Of a stretch of DNA of 64,000 bases, positions 25,831 to 34,900 are shown piece by piece. The DNA comes from Allohahella sp002354735 (GTDB lineage Bacteria; Pseudomonadota; Gammaproteobacteria; Pseudomonadales; Oleiphilaceae). Every line of letters starts with the position of its first letter. Position 1 is the stretch's first letter. The stretch covers positions 3,720,001 through 3,784,000 of the forward strand of contig NZ_CP172312.1 in the NCBI RefSeq assembly GCF_047946665.1, written 5' to 3'. The notes below the pieces were generated by a model that made no database searches, was not told the DNA's origin, and saw nothing but the letters and a program-made list of their open reading frames with translations. Both the position numbers and the translations under genes were made by a program.

Positions 25831-27936
25831 TCAGGAGGAGAGTTCAGCAATATCGGCTATGTTCAGGAACAGCGCCCTTAACCGTTTCAACAGGTTCAAT
25901 CGATTCTCGCGAAGAGCCGCATCATCCGTCATGACCATGACCTTATCGAAGAAATCGTCAGTCACCGATTTCAGTTGAGCTAGCTGGCTAAGTGCTTCAG
26001 CGAACTTGCCGGAGTTCAGTAAAGGATGAGTTGCTTCCTCGCTGCGTACTACGCGATCGAACAGCGCGCGCTCTTCATCACTCTGTAGCAAGCCCTCATC
26101 GATCGAGCCCTGCTGGTTTGCGTCCTCTGGCAAATTCGATTTGGCGAGAATGTTGCTGACTCGTTTGTTGGCAGCAATCAAGGCCTCGGCTTCAGGCATC
26201 GTCCTGAATGACTCGACTGCGAGGATGCGCTGATGAAACTCGTAAGGACTGCGGACTGGCCGCTTTCTCACTGCGAGGAAGGCAGCACTTGAAACGCCCT
26301 GCTCCTCGTAGAGATTTCTGAACCGATCAAACACGTAGTCAAAAACAACCTGCTGCAGTCCGGGCTCAAAGGAAGCAGTATCGCTGTAGCCAGACATCGC
26401 GGCGCCAATGATTTCGCTCAGATCCATCTCAAGGTGATGCTCAATGCTGATTCTGAGTACGCCAAGTGCAGCCCTGCGTAATGCAAAGGGATCTTTGGTA
26501 CCTGTAGGGGCCTGGCCGATGCCGAAGATTCCGGTAAGCGTATCGAGCCTGTCTGCCAGCGCGACCGAAGCCGCTACGGTGGACTGCGGAGCCCGGTCGC
26601 CGGCAAAGCGAGGCCAGTAATGAGCCTCAATGGCTTCGGCAACAACAGCGGGCTCGCCATCATGAATCGCATAGTAACGCCCCATGGTGCCTTGCAACTC
26701 CGGGAACTCCAATACCATGTCGCTCACGAGGTCTGCCTTGCTGAGTAAACCAGCCCGAGCAGCCATGGTGGTATCAGCACCAATGCGTTCAGCCACGGCC
26801 GCGGCAAGTTTCTCAAGCCGCTTCGATTTTTCCAGCACAGTACCTAGCGACTTCTGGAACAGAATGCTCTCGAGCTTCGGAAGCCGAGATTCGAGTGTTT
26901 GCTTCCGGTCTGTCTCATAGAAAAACGCAGCATCGCTCAAGCGTGGCCTGACCACACGCTCATTACCAGCCACGACTTTTTCCGGATCCTTACTGTCGAG
27001 ATTGGCAATGAAGACGAAGGCCGCAAGCATCGCATTGTCAGCACCGACGATATGAAAGTACTTCTGATTTTCTTTCATGGTACTGATAAGACATTCAGCC
27101 GGCACCTCAAGGAAGCGCTCCTCGAACCGACCGATCATGGCCACAGGCCAGTCAGTCAACGCGGTGACTTCGGTGAGCAGGTCTTCATCGATAACCGCAT
27201 GGATCCCATTGGCTTCAGCAGCTGGGAATACCTGACCGACAACATGATGGATCTGTTGACGAATAGAGGCCTTGCGCTCGTCGAAGTCGACAATGACCTT
27301 TGCCTCTCGAAGCTGATCCCGGTAGCGCGCTATCGACTCGATGGTAAGGACGCCAGGTGAATGCGCGCGGTGGCCCCGCGTCTCACGACCGCTGGTAATT
27401 CCGAAGATCTCCAAAGGCAGCACATCCTCGCCCAGAAGCGCTACAAGCCAGTGTAGCGGACGGATGAACTCGTCCCGCGATGCACCCCAGCGCATGCGCT
27501 TGGCGATCGGTAGCTGCTGCAGCGATTGCAGGATCAGTTCTGGCAGAATGGCCTCGGCGCTGCGGCCAGCTTCCTTGGCCCGGAACATCATCCAGGCGCC
27601 CTTGTCAGTTTCGAGTAGTTGAAGATCATCGACTTCTGCCTGACAGGATTTGGCAAAGCCGAGCAGCGCCCTGGTCGGCTTACCTTCGGCATCGAAGGCC
27701 GCCTGCTTTGCCGGGCCACGGCGCTCGACCTCCCGATCCTGCTGCTTCTCAGCAAGGCCGCGAATGACCAGGGAAAGCCTGCGTGGCGCACCCAGCACCT
27801 CAATCTCACGATAAGACAGTTCAGCTGTTTGCAGTGCAGCTTCCATGAGCTGTCTCAAACTCTGCATCAGCACAGGCATGGCTTTGGGGGGCAGCTCTTC
27901 AAGGCCGAGCTCCAGCAGAAAATCCTTGGCTTGCAT
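25831..27936 (-). CDS. glyS: Glycyl-tRNA synthetase beta subunit
   Basis: The 701-residue beta subunit of the bacterial alpha2beta2 glycyl-tRNA synthetase, needed for tRNA binding. The N-terminus has FLLELGLEELPPKAM, the signature of the family. GPAKQAAFD, RWGASRDEFIRPLHWL and the HD-like region around YYAIHDGEPAVVAEAIEAHYWPRF follow. The C-terminal anticodon-binding part ends FDKVMVMTDDAALRENRLNLL. It lies 45 bases after glyQ on the same strand and is surely co-transcribed. Confidence 0.98.
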   Translation of the reverse strand: MQAKDFLLELGLEELPPKAMPVLMQSLRQLMEAALQTAELSYREIEVLGAPRRLSLVIRGLAEKQQDREVERRGPAKQAAFDAEGKPTRALLGFAKSCQAEVDDLQLLETDKGAWMMFRAKEAGRSAEAILPELILQSLQQLPIAKRMRWGASRDEFIRPLHWLVALLGEDVLPLEIFGITSGRETRGHRAHSPGVLTIESIARYRDQLREAKVIVDFDERKASIRQQIHHVVGQVFPAAEANGIHAVIDEDLLTEVTALTDWPVAMIGRFEERFLEVPAECLISTMKENQKYFHIVGADNAMLAAFVFIANLDSKDPEKVVAGNERVVRPRLSDAAFFYETDRKQTLESRLPKLESILFQKSLGTVLEKSKRLEKLAAAVAERIGADTTMAARAGLLSKADLVSDMVLEFPELQGTMGRYYAIHDGEPAVVAEAIEAHYWPRFAGDRAPQSTVAASVALADRLDTLTGIFGIGQAPTGTKDPFALRRAALGVLRISIEHHLEMDLSEIIGAAMSGYSDTASFEPGLQQVVFDYVFDRFRNLYEEQGVSSAAFLAVRKRPVRSPYEFHQRILAVESFRTMPEAEALIAANKRVSNILAKSNLPEDANQQGSIDEGLLQSDEERALFDRVVRSEEATHPLLNSGKFAEALSQLAQLKSVTDDFFDKVMVMTDDAALRENRLNLLKRLRALFLNIADIAELSS

Positions 27937-27981
27937 GGTTATATCCAGACAGTGTTTAGTATGAGGCGACGGTGTCGCGGA

Positions 27982-28968
27982 TTAAGCGCTCTTGTTGGCG
28001 ACAGACGCAGCGGTGAGCTCAGGGTCCGCTAGTGGAAAGCCCAGTGCTTCACGACGGTCGTAATACGCCTGCGCTACGGCGCGTGCGAGAGCACGGACCC
28101 TCAGTATGAAACGCTGCCTCTCGGTGACTGAAATCGCATGACGGGCATCGAGGAGATTGAACGCGTGGGAGGCCTTCAGCACCATTTCATAGGCAGGTAG
28201 CGGCAAACCCTGTTCGATCAGGCGCTGGCTATCCAGCTCACAGGCATCGAATTGAGCGAAGAGTGCCTCGACATTGGCGTGTTCAAAGTTGAAGGTCGAC
28301 ATCTCGACTTCATTCTGATGAAACACGTCGCCATAGGTCACCTTGCCATGGGGGCCATGTGTCCAGACCAGATCAAAGATGCTATCGACACCCTGGAGGT
28401 ACATCGCGATCCGCTCAAGACCGTAGGTAATCTCGCCGGTAACCGGGAAACATTCGAGGCCGCCGACCTGTTGGAAGTAGGTAAACTGAGTGACTTCCAT
28501 ACCATTCAGCCAGATCTCCCAGCCAAGACCCCAGGCACCCAGCGTAGGGCTCTCCCAGTTATCTTCGACGAAACGGATATCGTGAACCAATGGATCGATG
28601 CCCAGCGCCTTTAACGAGCCGAGATAAAGTTCCTGTATATTGGGTGGCGACGGCTTGAGAATGACCTGATACTGATAGTAGTGCTGAAGACGATTTGGGT
28701 TCTCGCCGTAGCGGCCATCAGTAGGGCGTCGACAAGGCTGCACGTAAGCCGTGTTCCAACGTTCTGGTCCTATGGCACGTAGAAATGTGGCGGGATGAAA
28801 TGTGCCTGCCCCAACCTCCATATCCAGTGGCTGGAGAATCACGCAGCCCTGCTCAGACCAGTAATTCTGCAGAATGGCGATGAGACCCTGAAAGGTCGAG
28901 GCATCCTGCTTTGGTGAAGAGTCCTGTGAAGGGTCTCGCGAAGGGGCGGTCTTATTCGATACCGTCAT
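27982..28968 (-). CDS. glyQ: Glycyl-tRNA synthetase alpha subunit
   Basis: The catalytic class II subunit of glycyl-tRNA synthetase, 328 residues long. Family blocks are NYWSEQGCVILQPLDMEVGAG, TFHPATFLRAIGPE, YVQPCRRPTDGRYGENPNRLQ and YFQQVGGLE. The N-terminus has about 25 Ser/Asp/Lys-rich residues before the conserved core, giving a slightly longer protein than the usual 300 or so. It is the first gene of glyQ-glyS. No alternative start after this extension was found, so the longer form is kept. Confidence 0.98.
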   Translation of the reverse strand: MTVSNKTAPSRDPSQDSSPKQDASTFQGLIAILQNYWSEQGCVILQPLDMEVGAGTFHPATFLRAIGPERWNTAYVQPCRRPTDGRYGENPNRLQHYYQYQVILKPSPPNIQELYLGSLKALGIDPLVHDIRFVEDNWESPTLGAWGLGWEIWLNGMEVTQFTYFQQVGGLECFPVTGEITYGLERIAMYLQGVDSIFDLVWTHGPHGKVTYGDVFHQNEVEMSTFNFEHANVEALFAQFDACELDSQRLIEQGLPLPAYEMVLKASHAFNLLDARHAISVTERQRFILRVRALARAVAQAYYDRREALGFPLADPELTAASVANKSA

Positions 28969-29168
28969 GATTTTCCAAACTCCGTCCTGGCAATACTGTA
29001 AAGATGCGGCGGGCGCTCAATCGGAATGCAACCCATGACAAAACAAGCGCGTAATTATACCCTTTGCCTCACTGTAATCTACCAGCAAGTACGCAACCCG
29101 CATACGCCGCCCGTATGGAGCGCCAATTAGTGTCCAATACGCGGATCAACCAGACTGGACACTAGCAC

Positions 29169-30077
29169 ATGACAACACATGATTTGAAAGGCCGTATGCT
29201 CTCGGCCATCTTGCGAAAATCGATTCGACTGTTGTCCGGGCTGTCCCTAGGATCGTTGCAGCGCATCGGCAGCATCCTGGGTAAGGCTGCTGTCGTGTGG
29301 CAGACAGAAGCGCTCAGGATCACGCGAATCAATATCGAAGCCTGCTATCCGCATCTGAGTCAGGTCGAAAAAGAACGTCTGGCCTATGACAGTATGCTCA
29401 ACACCGGCATGGTGGCGGCCGAAATGGCTGCAATCTGGGAATGGCCGACAGCGCGAGTACTTGATCTCATTCAGCATGTCGAAGGCGCTTCACTTCTGGA
29501 AGAGGCGAAGCAGTCGCGTGAGGGGCTTATCGTGCTGGTGCCACATCTCGGCAACTGGGAGCTCAGCGGGCTATTTCTTGCCCATCACTTCACCATACGC
29601 TCGCTATACCTGGAACCGAAGTTGCCTGGAATGGATGAGTACATGCGCAGTGTTCGCGAGCGCAATGGGTCAACCCTGGTACCAGCGGGGAAACGTGGGG
29701 TGATGAGCCTGTTTACCAGCCTCCGTGAAGGTGGCGTGACCGGTATTCTGCCCGACCAGTCACCGGATCGTAGCGGAGGCATCTTTGTGCCCTTTTTCGG
29801 CATGCAGACGCACACGATGAAGCTGGTGCCCCGTCTTATCGAGAAGACCGGCGCGCGAGTATTGATGATGACGAGTCTACGCAACGATAGCGGCGGCTTC
29901 GACGTTCATGTACAAAAGCCGCTTGACGACATTTATGCCAGTGACTTGCACGAGTCTGCGGCGGCAATGAACGCCAGTATGGAGCGGCTTATCCAGCTCG
30001 CACCGGCGCAGTATCAGTGGGAGTACAAGCGCTTCAAGCACCTGCCGGACAAAGCCCGACACATGTACCGTACGTGA
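29169..30077 (+). CDS. LpxL/HtrB-type lipid A (lysophospholipid) acyltransferase
   Basis: A 302-residue inner-membrane acyltransferase of the LpxL/LpxM/HtrB family, which adds secondary acyl chains to lipid A. The catalytic H-X4-E motif is PHLGNWE near residues 127-133. Further family blocks are the GILPDQSP motif, FFGMQTHT, and QYQWEYKRF near the end. An N-terminal hydrophobic/basic segment should anchor it in the membrane. It is transcribed away from glyQ, and htrB is found near glyQS in Pseudomonas too (from memory), which supports the call. Whether it works on lipid A or another lipid is not shown by sequence. Confidence 0.9.
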   Translation: MTTHDLKGRMLSAILRKSIRLLSGLSLGSLQRIGSILGKAAVVWQTEALRITRINIEACYPHLSQVEKERLAYDSMLNTGMVAAEMAAIWEWPTARVLDLIQHVEGASLLEEAKQSREGLIVLVPHLGNWELSGLFLAHHFTIRSLYLEPKLPGMDEYMRSVRERNGSTLVPAGKRGVMSLFTSLREGGVTGILPDQSPDRSGGIFVPFFGMQTHTMKLVPRLIEKTGARVLMMTSLRNDSGGFDVHVQKPLDDIYASDLHESAAAMNASMERLIQLAPAQYQWEYKRFKHLPDKARHMYRT

Positions 30078-30089
30078 CGCGACAGGCGC

Positions 30090-31823
30090 TCAGTTCTGGC
30101 TGCGGCTCAGTACCCGTTCCGCAAGATTGCCTGTCGTACCAACGGTAGCCAGGCCGGCTCGGCTGCCAATGTTGATTCTCACCAGGTCCGGCAGACTCGC
30201 TGGATTGTCTGGCTGACCCACGTACTGAATCAGACCGAAGTCCTGTTCAATCACGCTAAGCGCCTGTACCTGAGTCTCGCCTGGCAGGCCGGACGAGAAC
30301 TTGACAATCTTGTTGCCACTCGCGAGATCGAACTGGGTCAGTTGCGACGCATTGAAAAAGCGCCCCTGGGCGGTGTCGACATAAGCCGGTTTGTTCGTGA
30401 TCACCGTCGCCCCATCGACGAGAGTCTCGGTGGTCGTGCCGAAGCCTTGCAGCAATACGGGTAACTGAGTCAGACCGTCTTCACGGTAATGGTCGAAGAA
30501 CAGCCAGCGCGCGTTTTCGAAACAACCCGCCTCAGCGGGACTACATAGTGGGACTGTGAGCGAATCCTGCGGGAGCACAATGGCTGCAGGCGGCGTCTCG
30601 ATGCTGGCGAAGATGACGTTCGTGCCGGCTAGGAAGGCATTACTGGTTGAAAGACCCGACATGACGGACGTTACGGTCATTGTCTCTGGCTCTACTCTCA
30701 GCAGCTCTCCGGCCTGGGTAGCCGCCCAGAGATAACTGCTGCTGGCCTGGAGCGAAGGTCGAATTGAGCCGAAACTGCTGAGATCGGCAACCGTCTCGAC
30801 TTGCTGATCAGCCAGCCTGACAACCCGCAGAACTGCGCCATCGAGATAATACAGGTTGGTGTTCTGCAGATGCTGCACACGCTCATCAAGCTCCGGCACA
30901 CTCAGCGTCGCCAGTACGACCGGCTCCAGGGCTGGGTCGACGAACGCGGAGGGCGGCGCCTGATACAGCGTGCCTGCAACGGATAACAGCAGGTCTTCGC
31001 CGTAGGCTATGGCAGGGCCGACAGCGGCTTCCAGATCGATCGAGGGATCCACTGGAAAGGAGCGGACAAGGGTGCCTGCCTTGTCGAACAGCTCCAATGT
31101 GGCACCGCTCTTCAGGAAATAACCCAGTATGCTACCGTCCAGTGCATTCAGTGGTTTGCCGAAAAACTCAAGTGTAGTTGCCGGCTCAGGCAGGTTCAGC
31201 GGGCTTGCGGTCAGTGGCAATTTCGCGAAAGCAGCTGTGCCCGCTGTACATTCTTCCGGGCTTCCGTAACGCACGATCAGTGTGCTGTCGGCAAAGCCGA
31301 GGCCATCAGTCAACAGGCGACGGTCAGTGGCTGCGCCATTGGTGCCACAGGCAGGCTCGCTGAAGCTGGTCAACTGCTTGAGTTCGGTCGTCGTTGGGTC
31401 GCCAAGGAAGAAGCGATCATTTTCTTCGATCAGTACATAGCTTTGCGTGAAGCGGCGATTGCCCAGTGGAATGAGTGGTGCGAAGGCTTCGGCGGGCTGA
31501 CCGGCGCTCTGTCGAAGGACGCTCAGCTGTCGCACATCGACGCTGTATGTCTGCGTGAGTGGATCTGGTTCATTCGGCAGGCGCGTCGCCTCGAAGAATA
31601 GTCTGTTGATAATCGGATAGTTGGCTTGGGGCGTGACCACTACGACTGGGGGCTGAGGCTCAGGCTCAGGCAGAGGTGGACGCCGCTTCTTCTCATCCTT
31701 CAGCCCGAGTTCCTCACAGCCCTGCAGCAGCAGAAAGCCTACCAGGAGTCCAATGGTCACCGTGACGGTCTTCAACCTGGTGAAAAGAGTGCTGGGCAGA
31801 GCCGGATCATAGGCCAATTGCAT
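30090..31823 (-). CDS. Uncharacterised lipoprotein with repetitive beta-rich body
   Basis: I do not recognise this 577-residue protein. It has a hydrophobic export segment ending in LLLQGCEEL, with a lipobox cysteine at residue 36, then a basic and proline-rich linker (KKRRPPLPEPEPQPP). A long body poor in lysine and rich in Leu, Thr, Val, Pro and Gly follows. Recurrent short units such as 'YLDGAVLRVVRL', 'YLWAATQAGELLRVEP' and 'GEDLLLSVAGTLYQAP' resemble blades of a beta-propeller. It should sit in the outer membrane facing the periplasm or surface. It lies alone, convergent with the acyltransferase gene and 157 bases from trkH. Residue 37 is Glu, not Asp, so retention in the inner membrane is not suggested. 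Confidence 0.7.
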   Translation of the reverse strand: MQLAYDPALPSTLFTRLKTVTVTIGLLVGFLLLQGCEELGLKDEKKRRPPLPEPEPQPPVVVVTPQANYPIINRLFFEATRLPNEPDPLTQTYSVDVRQLSVLRQSAGQPAEAFAPLIPLGNRRFTQSYVLIEENDRFFLGDPTTTELKQLTSFSEPACGTNGAATDRRLLTDGLGFADSTLIVRYGSPEECTAGTAAFAKLPLTASPLNLPEPATTLEFFGKPLNALDGSILGYFLKSGATLELFDKAGTLVRSFPVDPSIDLEAAVGPAIAYGEDLLLSVAGTLYQAPPSAFVDPALEPVVLATLSVPELDERVQHLQNTNLYYLDGAVLRVVRLADQQVETVADLSSFGSIRPSLQASSSYLWAATQAGELLRVEPETMTVTSVMSGLSTSNAFLAGTNVIFASIETPPAAIVLPQDSLTVPLCSPAEAGCFENARWLFFDHYREDGLTQLPVLLQGFGTTTETLVDGATVITNKPAYVDTAQGRFFNASQLTQFDLASGNKIVKFSSGLPGETQVQALSVIEQDFGLIQYVGQPDNPASLPDLVRINIGSRAGLATVGTTGNLAERVLSRSQN

Positions 31824-31980
31824 AAACGTCTTGCTTCCGAATTAGAACGAGTGATTCACCCGCAAAGATTAAAACATTTCGTAACATGATTACGCGAACC
31901 AGTGCCGAAGCCGGGAAGCTACTCGCGCGTATCGACTATTCCAGATGGGCGAGATCGTTACCAGAGGCTGTTTTACAGAA

Positions 31981-33429
31981 TCAGCGGCGCCAGAAGGCAG
32001 GCGTGAACAATATCAGAAGTGTGAAGACCTCGAGTCGTCCAAGCAGCATGCCGAAGCAAAGCGTCCACTTGGCCACCGCATTGATGTCGCCATAATGGAA
32101 AGCCACATCGCCCAGCCCCGGCCCAAGATTGTTGATGGCTGCACCGACAGCTGACCACGCAGTCACCAGATCCAGTCCAGTAGCCAGCAGTATCATCTGC
32201 ATGACGATGAACGACAGCATGTAAACAGCAATGAATCCCCAGACGGCCTCCAGTATTCTGTCAGAGACTGGTCGCTTCCCCAGTTTCACCCTGAACACTG
32301 CTGAAGGATGGACGAGCCTACGAATTTCCCGCGCACCCTGCTTGTAGACGAGGAGTACCCGCATGACTTTCATGCCACCGGCGGTCGAACCGGCACAACC
32401 GCCTATGAAGGCTACGACAAATAGCAGGAAAGGCAGTATCAAAGGCCAGTGCGCAAAATCGGCCACACCAAAGCCTGTTGTAGTCGCGATACTGACCACC
32501 TGAAAGAGACCATGCACGACGCCTTTGCCGAAAGAGTAGGTGTCAGTCCAGATCAGTATGGCAATCGTGATCAGGGACACTGCGAGCAGGAGTTTGAAAT
32601 AGAACAGAAACTCAGCATCTCGCAGATAGATGCGGACTGAGCGCTCGCGCCAGGCAAAAAAATGCAGGGCAAAATTGATGGAGCTGGCAAACATGAAGAA
32701 TATACAGATCAGTTCGATAGCAGGATTGTCGAAATAACCGATCGATGCATCGTGCGTCGAGAAGCCGCCAATGGCGATCGTAGAGAAACTGTGTCCGATA
32801 GCGTCGAATACGTTCATGCCGGCGAAATAGTAAGCGACCGCGCAGACGACGGTCATGGTGAGATAGATATACCAGAGCGCCTTGGCGGTTTCGGTAATGC
32901 GGGGCGTGAGTTTGTTATCCTTCACCGGGCCCGGCGTTTCTGCCCGATACAGCTGCATGCCGCCGACGCCCAGCATTGGCAGTATTGCTACGGCCAGAAC
33001 GATGATGCCCATGCCCCCGAACCATTGCAGCTGCTGCCTGTACCAGCGCACTGACTCCGGCAGCTCATCAATATTGGTCAGGACGGTCGCGCCCGTGGTG
33101 GTGAGCCCGGAGATCGACTCGAAGACCGAGTCGGTAAAGCTCATGTCGATAGCGGCGTTGAAGTAGAACGGCGCGGCACCCGAGATGCCTAGCAGTACCC
33201 AGAACAGCACGGTAATCAGGAAGCCGTCTCGTACCCTGAGCTCGGCGCGGTAGTTTCGGGTCGGGAACCAGATGAGCAAACCAGAGGCAAACAGCAGTAC
33301 CATTGCGTTTCGAAATGGTACCACCTGCCCATCCGCGTAGATGACGGACACTACGATGGACGGCAGTAGCGTAAGGCTGAACAACATCAGCAACACGCCT
33401 AATATTCTTGCTATTGCCTGGTAATGCAA
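31981..33429 (-). CDS. trkH: Trk potassium uptake channel TrkH
   Basis: The membrane channel subunit of the Trk K+ uptake system, 482 residues with about ten membrane segments. The four pore-loop filters can be seen: SGLTTTGATVL, IAIGGFSTHDAS, ATTTGFGVADF and the last near AAINNLGPGLGDV; GGCAGSTAGGMKV precedes the last. It lies 41 bases downstream of trkA on the same strand, as its gating subunit. Length matches the usual 480-485 residues. The stop is followed by a short gap without a clear terminator. Confidence 0.97.
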   Translation of the reverse strand: MHYQAIARILGVLLMLFSLTLLPSIVVSVIYADGQVVPFRNAMVLLFASGLLIWFPTRNYRAELRVRDGFLITVLFWVLLGISGAAPFYFNAAIDMSFTDSVFESISGLTTTGATVLTNIDELPESVRWYRQQLQWFGGMGIIVLAVAILPMLGVGGMQLYRAETPGPVKDNKLTPRITETAKALWYIYLTMTVVCAVAYYFAGMNVFDAIGHSFSTIAIGGFSTHDASIGYFDNPAIELICIFFMFASSINFALHFFAWRERSVRIYLRDAEFLFYFKLLLAVSLITIAILIWTDTYSFGKGVVHGLFQVVSIATTTGFGVADFAHWPLILPFLLFVVAFIGGCAGSTAGGMKVMRVLLVYKQGAREIRRLVHPSAVFRVKLGKRPVSDRILEAVWGFIAVYMLSFIVMQMILLATGLDLVTAWSAVGAAINNLGPGLGDVAFHYGDINAVAKWTLCFGMLLGRLEVFTLLILFTPAFWRR

Positions 33430-33470
33430 AGCGATCCTGGTCCTTATGTCAGTTATGGCGGTCGATTGTA

Positions 33471-34844
33471 CTAAAAGAAGGTGAGACCGACCTGAAACAG
33501 TCTTTCGATCTCGCGGATTTTCCGCTTGTCCAGCAGGAAGACGATGGCATGATCGTCCGGCTCGATGCGGATGTGATCATGGGCGATGAGTACTTCGCTG
33601 CGCCGCATGATGGCACTGATAGTCGCACCTTCCGGCAGATTCAATTCATCAATTCGCTTGCCGACGACCTTGGAGGACCGGTGATCGCCATGCGCAATCA
33701 CTTCTATCGCTTCGGCAGCGCCGCGCCGTAGCGAGTGAGCGGCCACGATATCGCCACGCCGAACATGCGACAGCAAACTGCCGATCGTTGTCTGTTGGGG
33801 CGAAATGGCGATGTCGATTTCTCCGCCCTGTATGAGGTCGACGTAATCCGGATTGTTGATTAACGTCATCACTTTCCTGACCCCGAGACGCTTTGCCAGC
33901 ATGCTGGCCATGATATTGGCTTCGTCATCGTTGGTGAGCGCACAGAATACGTCGGTATCCTCGATGTTCTCTTCCAGCAGAAGATCCTTGTTCGCGGCGT
34001 TGCCGTGCAACACGATCGTGTTATCCAGCTCTTCCGAGAGGAAGAGACAGCGCTTGTGGTTTTGCTCAATCAGCTTGACGTTGTAGCGGCCCTCCAGCAT
34101 CTGTGCCAGCCGAGCGCCGATATTGCCACCGCCGGCAATCATGATGCGCTTGTAGACGCGGTCGGTTGGCTGCAGTTCCTTCATCACTGTTTGAATATGG
34201 TCACGAGCGGCAATGTAGAAAACCTCATCACCAGGCTCAACAATGGTCTCCCCAATAGGAATCAGTCCCCGGCCCTGGCGATAGATTGCAGCCACCCGGG
34301 TATCGATATGCGGAAGGTGCTTGCGCAGATATGATATCTCGTGACCAACCAGTGGTGCGCCGGGCAGCGCCTTGATACCGACCAGGCGTATCTTGCCGTT
34401 TGAAAAGTCGAGAACCTGCAGCGCACCAGGATTGTCGATAAGGCGGCTGATATGCTGGGTTACCACGAGCTCTGGGCTGATGAGAACATCTATGGGGAAG
34501 GCGTCGAGCCCAAAGAGTTCCTTACTGGACAGATAGGATGCGGCACGCACTCGACTGATTTTCGTGGGCGTCTTGAACAGCGTGTGTGCCACCTGGCAGG
34601 CCACCATATTGATCTCGTCACTGTTGGTGACGGCAATCAACATGTCGGCGTCATCGGCGCCCGCCTGTTTGAGCACACTTGGATAGGAACCGGACCCTTT
34701 GACGGTACGGATATCAAGTGTGTCCTGAAGTGTTCTTAGCCGGCTCTCATCCAGATCGACAACTGTGATGTCGTTTGCTTCACTCGCAAGATTGTCGGCG
34801 AGACTGCCACCGACCTGACCTGCGCCGAGAATAATGATCTTCAT
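33471..34844 (-). CDS. trkA: Trk potassium uptake regulator TrkA
   Basis: The cytoplasmic NAD(H)/ATP-binding gating protein of the Trk system, 457 residues. Two RCK repeats are visible, each with a Rossmann glycine motif: MKIIILGAGQVGGSLADNL at residue 1 and IMIAGGGNIGARLAQML near 233. Each is followed by a TrkA-C domain. It is upstream of trkH, giving a trkA-trkH operon, and downstream of rsmB after a 56-base gap. The rsmB-trkA-trkH order is conserved in Pseudomonas-type genomes. Confidence 0.98.
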   Translation of the reverse strand: MKIIILGAGQVGGSLADNLASEANDITVVDLDESRLRTLQDTLDIRTVKGSGSYPSVLKQAGADDADMLIAVTNSDEINMVACQVAHTLFKTPTKISRVRAASYLSSKELFGLDAFPIDVLISPELVVTQHISRLIDNPGALQVLDFSNGKIRLVGIKALPGAPLVGHEISYLRKHLPHIDTRVAAIYRQGRGLIPIGETIVEPGDEVFYIAARDHIQTVMKELQPTDRVYKRIMIAGGGNIGARLAQMLEGRYNVKLIEQNHKRCLFLSEELDNTIVLHGNAANKDLLLEENIEDTDVFCALTNDDEANIMASMLAKRLGVRKVMTLINNPDYVDLIQGGEIDIAISPQQTTIGSLLSHVRRGDIVAAHSLRRGAAEAIEVIAHGDHRSSKVVGKRIDELNLPEGATISAIMRRSEVLIAHDHIRIEPDDHAIVFLLDKRKIREIERLFQVGLTFF

Positions 34845-34900
34845 GGGCTATGGGCGCCGTTTGGGTTCATTAATAGATTGTTAATGTACGAGAGGGACAA

